From assembly GCA_017439615.1 (NCBI GenBank), contig JAFSIU010000001.1, forward strand, positions 1 through 5,070: DNA of 5,070 nucleotides, written 5' to 3'. This document shows positions 1 to 5,070 of the stretch, one piece after another. The notes under the pieces are model-generated. The model saw nothing but the letters and a program-made list of their open reading frames with translations, ran no database searches and was not told the origin of the DNA. Numbering within the stretch: the first letter of the stretch is position 1; each line of letters starts with the position of its first letter. The DNA comes from Bacillota bacterium (GTDB lineage: Bacteria; Bacillota; Dehalobacteriia; UBA4068). The translations under genes and the position numbers were made by a program.

Positions 1-87
1 AACCCCCTTCAAACGCTTTTTGTCCGAGGCTGTTTTGGTTGCTTTCTTCAGTTACTCCTTTTCAAACCAATTAATTCCTACATTCGC

Positions 88-110
88 AAAATCGGCTTTT
101 GCCGATTTTT
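88..110. terminator. Small hairpin with T-run, possible terminator
   Basis: A 9-bp stem, AAAATCGGC at 88-96 and GCCGATTTT at 101-109, encloses a TTTT loop. On the plus strand the stem runs into five T residues, the form of a small intrinsic terminator. On the minus strand it also ends in four T residues, so it could act as the second of two hairpins behind the sigma operon. No plus-strand gene ending just upstream was recognised, so the direction of use is uncertain. Confidence 0.5.
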
Positions 111-142
111 AAACGGCACAACCCTTCTGGGTTGTGCCGTTT
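111..142 (-). terminator. Strong hairpin downstream of the sigma operon
   Basis: A perfect 14-bp stem, AAACGGCACAACCC at 111-124 and its complement at 129-142, is closed by a 4-base loop. It lies about 54 bases beyond the stop codon of the small membrane protein gene and is the first strong hairpin there, so it is the likely end of the sigma/anti-sigma transcript. On the minus strand the stem ends in three T residues followed by an A-rich stretch, so the U-tract is weak. The adjoining hairpin at 88-110 may complete the signal. Confidence 0.6.
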
Positions 143-195
143 GCAACTGTCTTATGATGCCCCGTCTTACGACAGGAGCTGTTTTCATTCTTTCA

Positions 196-498
196 TTAAA
201 GCACAAGTGCCAGAATCAGGCTCAACGCCCAGGCGCAGGCAAGAGTTACCAAGCCAACTGCAAAGGGCTTGGAGATGGTAGCAATATTATCCTCATCCTT
301 GCGTTTGCGCTTGGAAACGGAGGAAACATTGATCGCCACAGAAGAAAGCGAAACCAATGCAAGTCCCAGCCACATCAGCTTGGGAGAAAGCATATCCACG
401 ATCACCATAATATTGATCACAAGAGCACCTGCCATGGCAGCCAGCATAAAAGTACTCAAAAGGGCAACGATGCCTTTTTTATTTTGTTCTTTTTTCAT
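196..498 (-). CDS. Small three-helix membrane protein, third gene of the sigma operon
   Basis: I do not recognise this 100-residue protein as a named family. It has a lysine-rich start (residues 2-8), a hydrophobic segment at about 9-35, a second at about 41-60, a charged loop KRKRKDED at 63-70, and a third hydrophobic segment at about 78-100 running to the last residue. By the positive-inside rule, the N-terminus and charged loop face the cytoplasm and the C-terminus faces out. The ATG has a GGAAG ribosome binding site at 505-509, six bases upstream. The gene starts 49 bases after the anti-sigma stop, on the same strand and with no terminator between, so it is probably co-transcribed with the sigma and anti-sigma genes. 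A part in that envelope-sensing circuit is inferred from position only. Overlapping plus-strand frames show no coding character. Confidence 0.75.
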   Translation of the reverse strand: MKKEQNKKGIVALLSTFMLAAMAGALVINIMVIVDMLSPKLMWLGLALVSLSSVAINVSSVSKRKRKDEDNIATISKPFAVGLVTLACAWALSLILALVL

Positions 499-547
499 AA
501 CACACTTCCAGATTTCTCAAAAATATTTGCATAAATGTCTGCAGCTT

Positions 548-1531
548 CTATTTTGCGGAGGTCTCGCAGAAAATACGCAATATAGTATATTCGATATCGC
601 CGATCTTATCCCTGCTGATGAATTTCTCAATTTCGACCAGCTGCTGCATTTCACTGATAGCCTTATATGCTGCATCATAATCCAAAAGCTTCAGTTCAAT
701 ACAGAAAAGACCGTCTTCATTGATCTCTGCCGCACATTTAAGATTTTTAGCAATTTGGGCAAGTTCCTGTCTGGCCATTTCTTCATTTTTGACCAGCAAG
801 CGCACATTTGCCACAGCCTTCGCTCTTTTCAATTCCTCTTTGGTTGAAGCAGGCACAGTCTCGGCAGGAGGCTGAGGCATAGGAGCACCGGGCTCATTAA
901 GAGGCTGAGAAAGCTCTGTTTCGGCAGGGCTGGGAGAAACCTGCTGCACAGACTCAGGTTCGGCAGAGTCAGGCGCCATCGGCGTCTGAGGCTCATTGCT
1001 TGTCAATACATTATGCTTGCTTTCAGCTTCAGGTATCTGTATTTCATCCGCACTGCTGTCAGAATAAGCTGTCGAGAACAAGCCTGTTGCGGCATCATTC
1101 GCGCTTTCACTCTCGGAAATATCTTTATCCGCCATAATGACATAATCTGCAGTGCCTTGCGATTTCATACTCTCAGGTGCTGCAGAATTGGCAGCAAACA
1201 TTGCATTGAAAATGATCGAGCCGCCGCCGACCACCAGCATAAAGGCAGCCGCTGCAGCGATATATTTCATCCATGGCTTTTTATAAAGAGGAATGATTTT
1301 TTGCTTATTCTTCTCTGCCTCAATAGCAGCGCGTATTTTCAAGGAAAGCTCTTCGGGGCATTCTCTTTCGGGAAGATCATGAACAGCCTGCTGCATCAGC
1401 TCATATTGGCTGACTTCTTCGCGGCAGGCGGCACAGCCCGCCATATGCGCACGGAATTGACGGGCAGCATTGCTGTCCAGCTCATTGTCAAGATATGCAA
1501 AAATTTGTTCTTTAAATTCCAAGCAGTTCAC
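548..1531 (-). CDS. Transmembrane zinc-finger anti-sigma factor
   Basis: This 327-residue protein should bind and inhibit the ECF sigma factor encoded just upstream. Residues 1-40 form an anti-sigma zinc finger (ZAS/zf-HC2 type): Cys3, then the H-x3-C-x2-C motif as His29, Cys33 and Cys36, the usual zinc ligands of this family. Residues about 40-85 are cytoplasmic and charged. A single membrane helix lies at about 89-110, preceded by KKPWMKY. The rest faces outside: a Pro/Glu/Ser-rich, probably unstructured stretch (about 115-230), then a compact alpha/beta-looking domain (about 235-325) with Cys266, Cys277 and Cys322. That C-terminal domain faintly recalls DUF4349-like regions, but I cannot confirm this. 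The start is GTG at 1531, with GGTGG at 1537-1541 as ribosome binding site. It overlaps the sigma gene end by 20 bases, which implies translational coupling and roughly matched output. The family role is well established; the inducing signal is unknown. Confidence 0.92.
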   Translation of the reverse strand: MNCLEFKEQIFAYLDNELDSNAARQFRAHMAGCAACREEVSQYELMQQAVHDLPERECPEELSLKIRAAIEAEKNKQKIIPLYKKPWMKYIAAAAAFMLVVGGGSIIFNAMFAANSAAPESMKSQGTADYVIMADKDISESESANDAATGLFSTAYSDSSADEIQIPEAESKHNVLTSNEPQTPMAPDSAEPESVQQVSPSPAETELSQPLNEPGAPMPQPPAETVPASTKEELKRAKAVANVRLLVKNEEMARQELAQIAKNLKCAAEINEDGLFCIELKLLDYDAAYKAISEMQQLVEIEKFISRDKIGDIEYTILRIFCETSAK

Positions 1532-2165
1532 TCATGCCACCGTCCTTTCCTTTATTTTCTATATCATATAGACGCTCAATCATCGCAAAAAGTTTACCAT
1601 CGGCAATAATTTTTTTGCGAAGGGCAATTCTTGCCCTGTTTATACGCGATTTCACCGTGCCGATTGAGAGACCGAGCATATCTGCGATCTCCTGATAGGA
1701 CATTTCATCATGCTCGCGCATCAGCAGAATCATTCTGTAATTCGGTTCCAGTTCATTGATAAGCTCCTGCAGGCGTTCCATCATCTCCGTGCGTTCATAA
1801 ACCTCCGAAGGCTCAGGGCTGTCAGATGCGATTTCCTTGTGCCGCTCACCGTCAGGGGTCTGCAGCATCTCGTCAATGGAATCCTCTATATGCCGCTGCC
1901 TGCTGCGCAGCTCGTCCTTGCATACATTCACCGTGATATGATAAACCCAGGTCGAAAAAGAGCTCTCCCCTCGAAAGCTCCTGATGGAACGGAAAATACG
2001 CAGAAAAACCTCTTGTGCGCAATCCGAAGCATCATGATAGTTCCCCATCATGCGAAATGCCGTGTTATAAACCTTTTGCTGATATCTGTCTATCAAAAGC
2101 GAGAAGGCCTCGTCATCGCCTTCTTTGCAGCGCTCAATCAATAAAGCTTCATCAATTTCGCTCAC
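1512..2165 (-). CDS. ECF-family RNA polymerase sigma factor (SigW/RpoE-like)
   Basis: This alternative sigma factor directs RNA polymerase to a stress or envelope regulon. The 217-residue length is typical, apart from a slightly long C-terminal tail (about 190-217). Region 2 spans about residues 15-90 and carries the conserved DCAQEVFLRIF (48-58) and the aromatic-rich SSFSTWVYHI (68-77) used in -10 recognition and melting. A variable acidic linker follows (91-125). Region 4 spans about 126-188, with the helix-turn-helix SYQEIADMLGLSIGTVKSR at 156-174 that reads the -35 element. There are no region 1 or 3 domains, as expected for ECF factors. I chose the GTG start at 2165 because a full AGGAGG lies six bases upstream; an in-frame ATG at 2192 would add nine residues but has no such site. 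The downstream overlapping anti-sigma gene supports the assignment. The exact ECF subgroup and target promoters cannot be told from this sequence. Confidence 0.95.
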   Translation of the reverse strand: MSEIDEALLIERCKEGDDEAFSLLIDRYQQKVYNTAFRMMGNYHDASDCAQEVFLRIFRSIRSFRGESSFSTWVYHITVNVCKDELRSRQRHIEDSIDEMLQTPDGERHKEIASDSPEPSEVYERTEMMERLQELINELEPNYRMILLMREHDEMSYQEIADMLGLSIGTVKSRINRARIALRKKIIADGKLFAMIERLYDIENKGKDGGMSELLGI

Positions 2166-2171
2166 GATGCC

Positions 2172-2177
2172 CCTCCT
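2172..2177 (-). promoter_or_regulatory. Ribosome binding site fixing the sigma factor start
   Basis: On the minus strand the sequence reads AGGAGG, with six bases before a GTG codon at 2165. It is the best ribosome binding site in the region and lies inside the longer reading frame that begins with ATG at 2192. This makes the GTG the more likely start. Confidence 0.8.
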
Positions 2178-2230
2178 TTGCTCAAAATGCAAATCACAAG
2201 CACGCAGATTTTGTCATAAAAAAGCTTAAA

Positions 2231-2236
2231 ATTATA
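2231..2236 (-). promoter_or_regulatory. Candidate -10 element for the sigma operon
   Basis: A consensus TATAAT is read on the minus strand, 66 bases before the GTG start of the sigma gene. A second possible -10, TAGAAT, overlaps just upstream at 2238-2243. No convincing -35 hexamer lies at the right distance from either, and the region is very AT-rich, so chance matches are likely. I found no SigW-like TGAAAC/CGT pair, so autoregulation by the encoded sigma factor is not shown. Confidence 0.25.
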
Positions 2237-2328
2237 TATTCTATATAACAGCAAAAATTCCTTGATAAATTTTTCAAAAAATATCAAAAAAGGACTTGAT
2301 TTTTCTGCTGAAATTGTATAGAATATAT
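2234..2328. repeat. 12-bp inverted repeat flanking the divergent intergenic region
   Basis: ATATATTCTATA at 2234-2245 is the exact reverse complement of TATAGAATATAT at 2317-2328. The right copy contains the tRNA promoter -10 (TAGAAT), and the left copy places the same TAGAAT in front of the sigma operon. It may be two similar -10 regions in opposite directions, a pair of protein binding sites, or AT-rich coincidence. Confidence 0.45.
2296..2324 (+). promoter_or_regulatory. Promoter of tRNA-Leu
   Basis: A housekeeping-type promoter: -35 TTGATT at 2296-2301 (4 of 6 consensus bases), a 17-base spacer, and -10 TAGAAT at 2319-2324 (5 of 6). Transcription would begin near 2331, about 14 bases before the mature tRNA, which is normal for a single-gene tRNA unit. 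Confidence 0.65.
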
Positions 2329-2344
2329 TTCGCTAATTGAATAT

Positions 2345-2431
2345 GCCGAAGTGATGGAATTGGCAGACGTGCCGGACTCAAAATCCGGTGGTAGCGATAC
2401 CGTGTGGGTTCGACCCCCACCTTCGGCACCA
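2345..2431 (+). tRNA. tRNA-Leu(CAA)
   Basis: An 87-base type II tRNA that reads UUG leucine codons. The acceptor stem pairs GCCGAAG (2345-2351) with CTTCGGC (2421-2427). The anticodon stem CCGGA/TCCGG holds the loop CTCAAAA, with anticodon CAA at 2379-2381. A long variable arm with stem GGTA/TACC marks the leucine/serine/tyrosine class. The T arm pairs GTGGG with CCCAC around the loop TTCGACC. The discriminator is A2428, as required for leucine identity, and the 3' CCA is encoded (2429-2431). All arms pair without mismatch, so the gene appears intact. It stands alone, with its own promoter and terminator. Confidence 0.98.
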
Positions 2432-2435
2432 AAAA

Positions 2436-2467
2436 ATACAAGTTTCCAATGAAACTTGTATTTTTTT
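2436..2467 (+). terminator. Intrinsic terminator of tRNA-Leu
   Basis: An 11-bp perfect stem, ATACAAGTTTC (2436-2446) and GAAACTTGTAT (2451-2461), is closed by a CAAT loop and followed by six T residues. It begins only four bases after the CCA end. The A-run before it and the T-run after it extend the symmetry, so it may work weakly in the other direction too. Confidence 0.9.
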
Positions 2468-2533
2468 CTTATTACCCCTTCACTGTCCACTCTTCACTAT
2501 ATCCCGTAATTCGCTTCTTTTTCTGATTATTCA

Positions 2534-2562
2534 TAGTCAAATCAAGAATTTTTTGTTATAAT
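2534..2562 (+). promoter_or_regulatory. Promoter of the racemase gene
   Basis: A perfect -10 TATAAT (2557-2562) is preceded by an extended -10 TG (2554-2555) and, at 17 bases, by a -35 TAGTCA (2534-2539, 4 of 6 consensus bases). Transcription would start near 2569, giving a leader of only about 14 bases that is mostly the ribosome binding site. This implies a constitutive housekeeping promoter with no leader-based control. Confidence 0.75.
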
Positions 2563-2568
2563 CAAGCC

Positions 2569-2576
2569 AAGGGGTG
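2569..2576 (+). promoter_or_regulatory. Ribosome binding site of the racemase gene
   Basis: AAGGGGTG lies six bases before the ATG at 2583 and is a good match to the 16S rRNA tail. It contains the in-frame GTG at 2574 that would otherwise be the upstream start, so the ATG is the more likely initiation codon. Confidence 0.7.
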
Positions 2577-2582
2577 AAGAAT

Positions 2583-3284
2583 ATGAAAAAATCAATCGGA
2601 ATCATCGGCGGCATGGGACCGCTTGCCACCTGCGACCTGATGGAGAAAATCATCCGTCTGACCGATGCCGCAAAAGATCAGGAATATAATCAAATCTATG
2701 TGGACTGCAACACAGCCATTCCCGACAGAACATCTGCAATTTTGGGCAATGGCGAAAGCCCGCTGCCCGAGCTCATCAAAAGTGCACAGAAGCTGCAGTC
2801 AATGGGAGCAGATTTGCTCACCATGAGCTGCAACACCGCACATTTTTTCTGGGAGGGCATACAAGCTGCCATTGACATTCCTCTGCTGCATATGCCGCGC
2901 GAAACCGCCGCATTCTTAAAAGCAAAAGACATCAAAAAAGCCGCCGTGCTTTCATCTGCAGGCACTGTCAGAAGCGGTATTTATGACGAAGCACTGAAAG
3001 AGCAGGATATCCTCCCCATCTACCCCAATGAAGCTGAGCAGCAGCTTGTGATGAGCATAATCTATGACTGTGTCAAGGCGGGTAAACCTTGCACCTGTAT
3101 TGATGAAATCAATGCTATGGGGCAAAGGCTGATTGCTGAAGAAGGTGCCGAGGTGCTTATTCTCGCCTGCACCGAGCTGCCCATCGCCTTTTTGAATCCC
3201 GAAATCAAGCTCCCCACAGTCGACCCCACAGAAATACTTGCCAAAGCGGCAATCACAGCCGCAGGCGGAAAATTAAAAAAGTAA
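2583..3284 (+). CDS. Aspartate/glutamate racemase family protein (probable amino-acid racemase)
   Basis: A 233-residue cytoplasmic enzyme of the PLP-independent aspartate/glutamate racemase superfamily, which interconverts L- and D-amino acids using two cysteines as acid and base. The N-terminal glycine-rich GIIGGMGPLAT (6-16) is typical of the aspartate racemase branch, as is IPDRT (46-50). The first catalytic cysteine is Cys83 in SCNTAH, and the second is Cys196 in LACTELP. AVLSSAGTVRSGIY (121-134) starts the second half of the pseudo-symmetric fold. Length is normal. The substrate is most likely aspartate, but family members also act on glutamate or other amino acids, so this is not settled. 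The gene stands alone between a tRNA terminator and a bidirectional terminator. I chose the ATG at 2583 rather than GTG at 2574 because of the ribosome binding site. D-aspartate occurs in the cell wall cross-bridge of some Gram-positives; that use here is inference. Confidence 0.9.
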   Translation: MKKSIGIIGGMGPLATCDLMEKIIRLTDAAKDQEYNQIYVDCNTAIPDRTSAILGNGESPLPELIKSAQKLQSMGADLLTMSCNTAHFFWEGIQAAIDIPLLHMPRETAAFLKAKDIKKAAVLSSAGTVRSGIYDEALKEQDILPIYPNEAEQQLVMSIIYDCVKAGKPCTCIDEINAMGQRLIAEEGAEVLILACTELPIAFLNPEIKLPTVDPTEILAKAAITAAGGKLKK

Positions 3285-3300
3285 GCAAGACTATAATCTT

Positions 3301-3470
3301 GAATCTCGGCAAACACAAAAAACATATTCGTATAAGCGATAATGTATTATAACATCAAAACAGGGGCTGCAATAACCTGCCCCTGTTTTTGATGTTTGAT
3401 TGATTTTTCATAATACACTGTAAATTACAATATTACAAATTGTCTCAAAGACTCTTATTTGCCGAGATTC
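3301..3470. repeat. 13-bp inverted repeat, one arm in the SLH gene 3' end
   Basis: GAATCTCGGCAAA at 3301-3313 is the exact reverse complement of 3458-3470. The right arm lies in the last codons of the SLH gene (reading E-N-L-G-K on the minus strand, just before its stop). The left arm is non-coding and lies 16 bases after the racemase stop. The arms surround the terminator at 3351-3397. It could be a remnant of a small inverted duplication, or chance. Confidence 0.4.
3351..3397. terminator. Bidirectional terminator between convergent genes
   Basis: AACATCAAAACAGGGGC (3351-3367) pairs with the complementary arm at 3379-3396, apart from one bulged base, around an 11-base loop. The GC-rich core CAGGGGC/GCCCCTG is followed by TTTTT on the plus strand (3386-3390) and by TTTT on the minus strand. 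It sits between the convergent racemase and SLH genes and should end both transcripts. Confidence 0.9.
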
Positions 3471-4723
3471 TCCACCATTCTCACAGCAATCAAAAGTGCC
3501 TGCTCTCGTGTAGCATTGGCATAACCGATAGCCTCTTCCTCAGTAGTTGTATTTTTCGGAGCATAGCGGTTTTCACCTACACCGCCGACAATATTATTTG
3601 CAGCCATAAAATAAACACTGTCTCTTGCCCAACCGGAGATATCGGCATCATCTGCAAAAAGTGCCGGCATTTCATAGGGAAGCTCGAACTGTGCATCAGT
3701 TGCCAGAGTCCATCCGGGAATTGTAACTCTCTTGAAAACGCGTGTAAGCATAGTTGCGAGCTGCTCACGGTTGAGAATGGAATCAGGTTCATAAACAGTG
3801 CCATCGCCGGTACCGTTTGTGATGCCAACATTATATGCTTTGAGAACTTCAATATCATTGGTATCGGTGAAAGGATGAACTACTGCGGGGAGTGCAGGAG
3901 TTCCTGCCAATGCCTCATAGACTTTCACAGCTACGGCAGCAAATTCTGCTCTTGTGATATTCTGTGTAAGATCCTTGTCATAAAAGCTTTCAGGCATCAA
4001 ACCAAGCTTGTCTGCATATGCCACTTCCCACTGCGCCCAATCGGAAGCGATATATACTCTGCTTTCAGTTACGGGTGCATCAGTATTGGTATCGTCTGCA
4101 TCAGCGGCATTTCCATCATTTATCTTTTCATCATCGATATTCTCATCCTCGGGAGTTTCATTATTACCTGCGTTTTCATCATCGGCAACACCGACTTCGG
4201 TATCATTATCTCCATTATTCTCATTGCCTGTATTTATACGGCTGAGCCAAGTACTGACATCAACAACAGAAGCAGGTTCAAAGGGCTTGAAGCCGCCGTC
4301 TATAGCATCGGTTGCAAGGAGTATTCCATTGGCAGCAAGATAATCAATGGCAGGAGCAAAGGGTGTACCTGCTGCATCATTGAAAATTGTCTGCGCATCA
4401 GCAGGAGCATTGCCATACATACGCCAGATGATTATGGCAGCCATTCCGCGATTGGCAACTCCATAGGGATCAAAAACGCCCTCCTTGCTGCCGGAGATCA
4501 CACCGTTTGCTGCCATAACCCTGATAGCCTGCTGCTGTTCGGATGTGCAGCCTGCAATATCACTGAATTCAGGCAGAACACCTGATGCTTCCGGTAAGAA
4601 TTTGTTATAAACCATCTCTGCAAGCTCTGCACGGGTGAGCTGACCGTCTGCGGCAAAAGCTGCGACAGGCAATAAGGCAAGACAAAGAGTAATCAAGACA
4701 AAAATCAGACTGCGTTTTTTCAT
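3455..4723 (-). CDS. Secreted SLH-repeat cell-surface protein
   Basis: A 422-residue exported protein that probably attaches non-covalently to secondary wall polymers. A Sec signal peptide covers residues 1-24 (MKKR, hydrophobic core, AAFA then ADG, likely cut by signal peptidase I). LTRAELAEM (29-37) is the tail half of an SLH repeat. Two fuller repeats follow at about 53-104 and 114-163. A strongly acidic Asp/Asn/Glu-rich linker with one lysine spans 164-220. Three C-terminal SLH-like units lie at about 226-272 (with ITRAEFAAVA), 285-333 (LNREQLATML) and 356-421 (WARDSVYFMAANNIVGG, then ATREQAL). This C-terminal module resembles one often seen at the end of clostridial surface proteins. There is no enzymatic domain, LPXTG or transmembrane anchor, so the protein is almost all SLH and its function beyond wall binding is unknown. 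The start has a strong GGAGG site at 4731-4735. It is monocistronic, with its own promoter and terminator. Confidence 0.92.
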   Translation of the reverse strand: MKKRSLIFVLITLCLALLPVAAFAADGQLTRAELAEMVYNKFLPEASGVLPEFSDIAGCTSEQQQAIRVMAANGVISGSKEGVFDPYGVANRGMAAIIIWRMYGNAPADAQTIFNDAAGTPFAPAIDYLAANGILLATDAIDGGFKPFEPASVVDVSTWLSRINTGNENNGDNDTEVGVADDENAGNNETPEDENIDDEKINDGNAADADDTNTDAPVTESRVYIASDWAQWEVAYADKLGLMPESFYDKDLTQNITRAEFAAVAVKVYEALAGTPALPAVVHPFTDTNDIEVLKAYNVGITNGTGDGTVYEPDSILNREQLATMLTRVFKRVTIPGWTLATDAQFELPYEMPALFADDADISGWARDSVYFMAANNIVGGVGENRYAPKNTTTEEEAIGYANATREQALLIAVRMVENLGK

Positions 4724-4741
4724 AAAATCTCCTCCGTTTCT

Positions 4742-4764
4742 TATCCCGGGATATAAATATATCC
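4742..4764. promoter_or_regulatory. Overlapping palindromes in the SLH gene leader
   Basis: TATCCCGGGATA (4742-4753) is a perfect 12-bp palindrome. It overlaps a second symmetric sequence, GGATATA-AA-TATATCC (4749-4764). Both lie between the candidate promoter and the ribosome binding site. They could be an operator or a small leader hairpin. No known regulator is implied. Confidence 0.4.
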
Positions 4765-4774
4765 ATAATAAATT

Positions 4775-4803
4775 ATTTTATCACAGCGAATTTTTAAACA
4801 CAA
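4775..4803 (-). promoter_or_regulatory. Candidate promoter of the SLH gene
   Basis: On the minus strand, -10 TAAAAT (4775-4780, 5 of 6 consensus bases) has an extended -10 TG one base upstream, and a weak -35 TTGTGT (4798-4803, 3 of 6) at a 17-base spacing. The start would fall near 4768, leaving a leader of about 45 bases that contains the palindromes at 4742-4764. The surrounding AT-rich sequence makes the call moderate. Confidence 0.45.
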
Positions 4804-4862
4804 TATATTGCGTCCTGCAACCCACTGCTTATCCCCGTGTTTTTATGCTATTTCAAAATTAT

Positions 4863-4901
4863 AAGCATATGGCACTTCCGTGCAGGAAGTGCCATATGCT
4901 T
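4863..4901 (-). terminator. Terminator of serS
   Basis: A perfect 17-bp stem, AAGCATATGGCACTTCC at 4863-4879 and its complement at 4885-4901, has a 5-base loop. It lies ten bases past the serS stop codon. On the minus strand the stem is followed by TATAATTTTG, a broken U-rich tail. The position and stem strength support an intrinsic terminator that separates serS from the SLH gene. Confidence 0.8.
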
Positions 4902-4910
4902 CAACTGAAA

Positions 4911-5070
<160 letters not shown>

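Noticed and set aside
269..847. Plus-strand open frame of 192 residues
   Set aside because: It runs antisense across the small membrane protein gene and the end of the anti-sigma gene, has no recognisable domain, and would ignore the clear operon on the other strand.
1013..1609. Plus-strand open frame of 198 residues opposite the anti-sigma/sigma junction
   Set aside because: It is antisense to two well-supported genes, and its protein shows no family features.
2166..2192. Longer sigma factor form starting with ATG at 2192
   Set aside because: The extra nine codons contain the AGGAGG ribosome binding site that serves the GTG at 2165, and no comparable site precedes the ATG.
2193..2344. Autoregulatory ECF-type promoter for the sigma operon
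   Set aside because: I looked on the minus strand for a TGAAAC-like -35 about 16 bases before a CGT-type -10. Only a TGAAAA without a suitable -10 was found, so autoregulation is not claimed.
2284..2490. Minus-strand open frame of 68 residues containing GAEGGGRTHTVSLPPDFE
   Set aside because: It is the reverse complement of the tRNA-Leu gene and its terminator. This peptide is a familiar false protein produced by translating tRNA-Leu genes backwards.
2574..2582. GTG start for the racemase at 2574
   Set aside because: The GTG lies within the ribosome binding site for ATG 2583 and within about five bases of the predicted transcription start, leaving no room for its own site.
4070..4245. Short-word repetition that might suggest a tandem repeat or CRISPR-like array
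   Set aside because: The pattern comes from the Asp/Asn/Glu-rich linker of the SLH protein. The reading frame is intact and there is no regular repeat unit or spacer.
3440..4585. Long plus-strand open frame (381 residues) opposite the SLH gene
   Set aside because: It is antisense to a gene with a signal peptide, SLH motifs and a strong ribosome binding site. Its translation is rich in Cys, Ile and Ser with no domain, as expected of a shadow frame.

Overview
The window looks like chromosomal DNA from a Gram-positive bacterium of the class Clostridia; nothing here fixes the genus. The evidence is a moderate-to-low GC content, strong AGGAGG-type ribosome binding sites, U-tailed hairpin terminators, a CCA-encoding tRNA gene, and a secreted protein with S-layer homology (SLH) repeats of a kind common in Clostridia. 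No insertion sequence, phage gene or CRISPR array is visible. It reads as an ordinary housekeeping and cell-envelope region.

Layout from left to right. Positions 1-195 hold no gene I can support, but contain two adjacent hairpins (88-142) that probably end the operon to their right. Positions 196-2165, all on the minus strand and transcribed right to left, form a compact three-gene unit. It encodes an ECF-type RNA polymerase sigma factor (1512-2165), a membrane-spanning zinc-finger anti-sigma factor that overlaps it by 20 bases (548-1531), and a small three-helix membrane protein (196-498). Divergently, a tRNA-Leu(CAA) gene lies at 2345-2431 with its own promoter and terminator. Next is a stand-alone aspartate/glutamate racemase family gene (2583-3284, plus strand) with a good promoter directly upstream. 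A bidirectional terminator (3351-3397) separates it from the convergent SLH protein gene (3455-4723, minus). At the right edge is the 3' end of serS (4911-5070, minus), followed by its own strong terminator hairpin.

How the genes fit together. The sigma/anti-sigma pair is the regulatory core. The anti-sigma factor should hold the sigma factor at the membrane until an envelope signal reaches its long outer domain, and the small membrane protein may be an accessory part of that circuit. The SLH protein is exported and probably sits on the cell wall. The racemase may supply a D-amino acid, which could also be a wall component, but no shared regulation is visible. tRNA-Leu and serS are unrelated translation genes. 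I found no clearly new system; the most interesting points are the third gene of the sigma operon, the large anti-sigma ectodomain, the split SLH architecture, and some small symmetric sequences in the intergenic regions.
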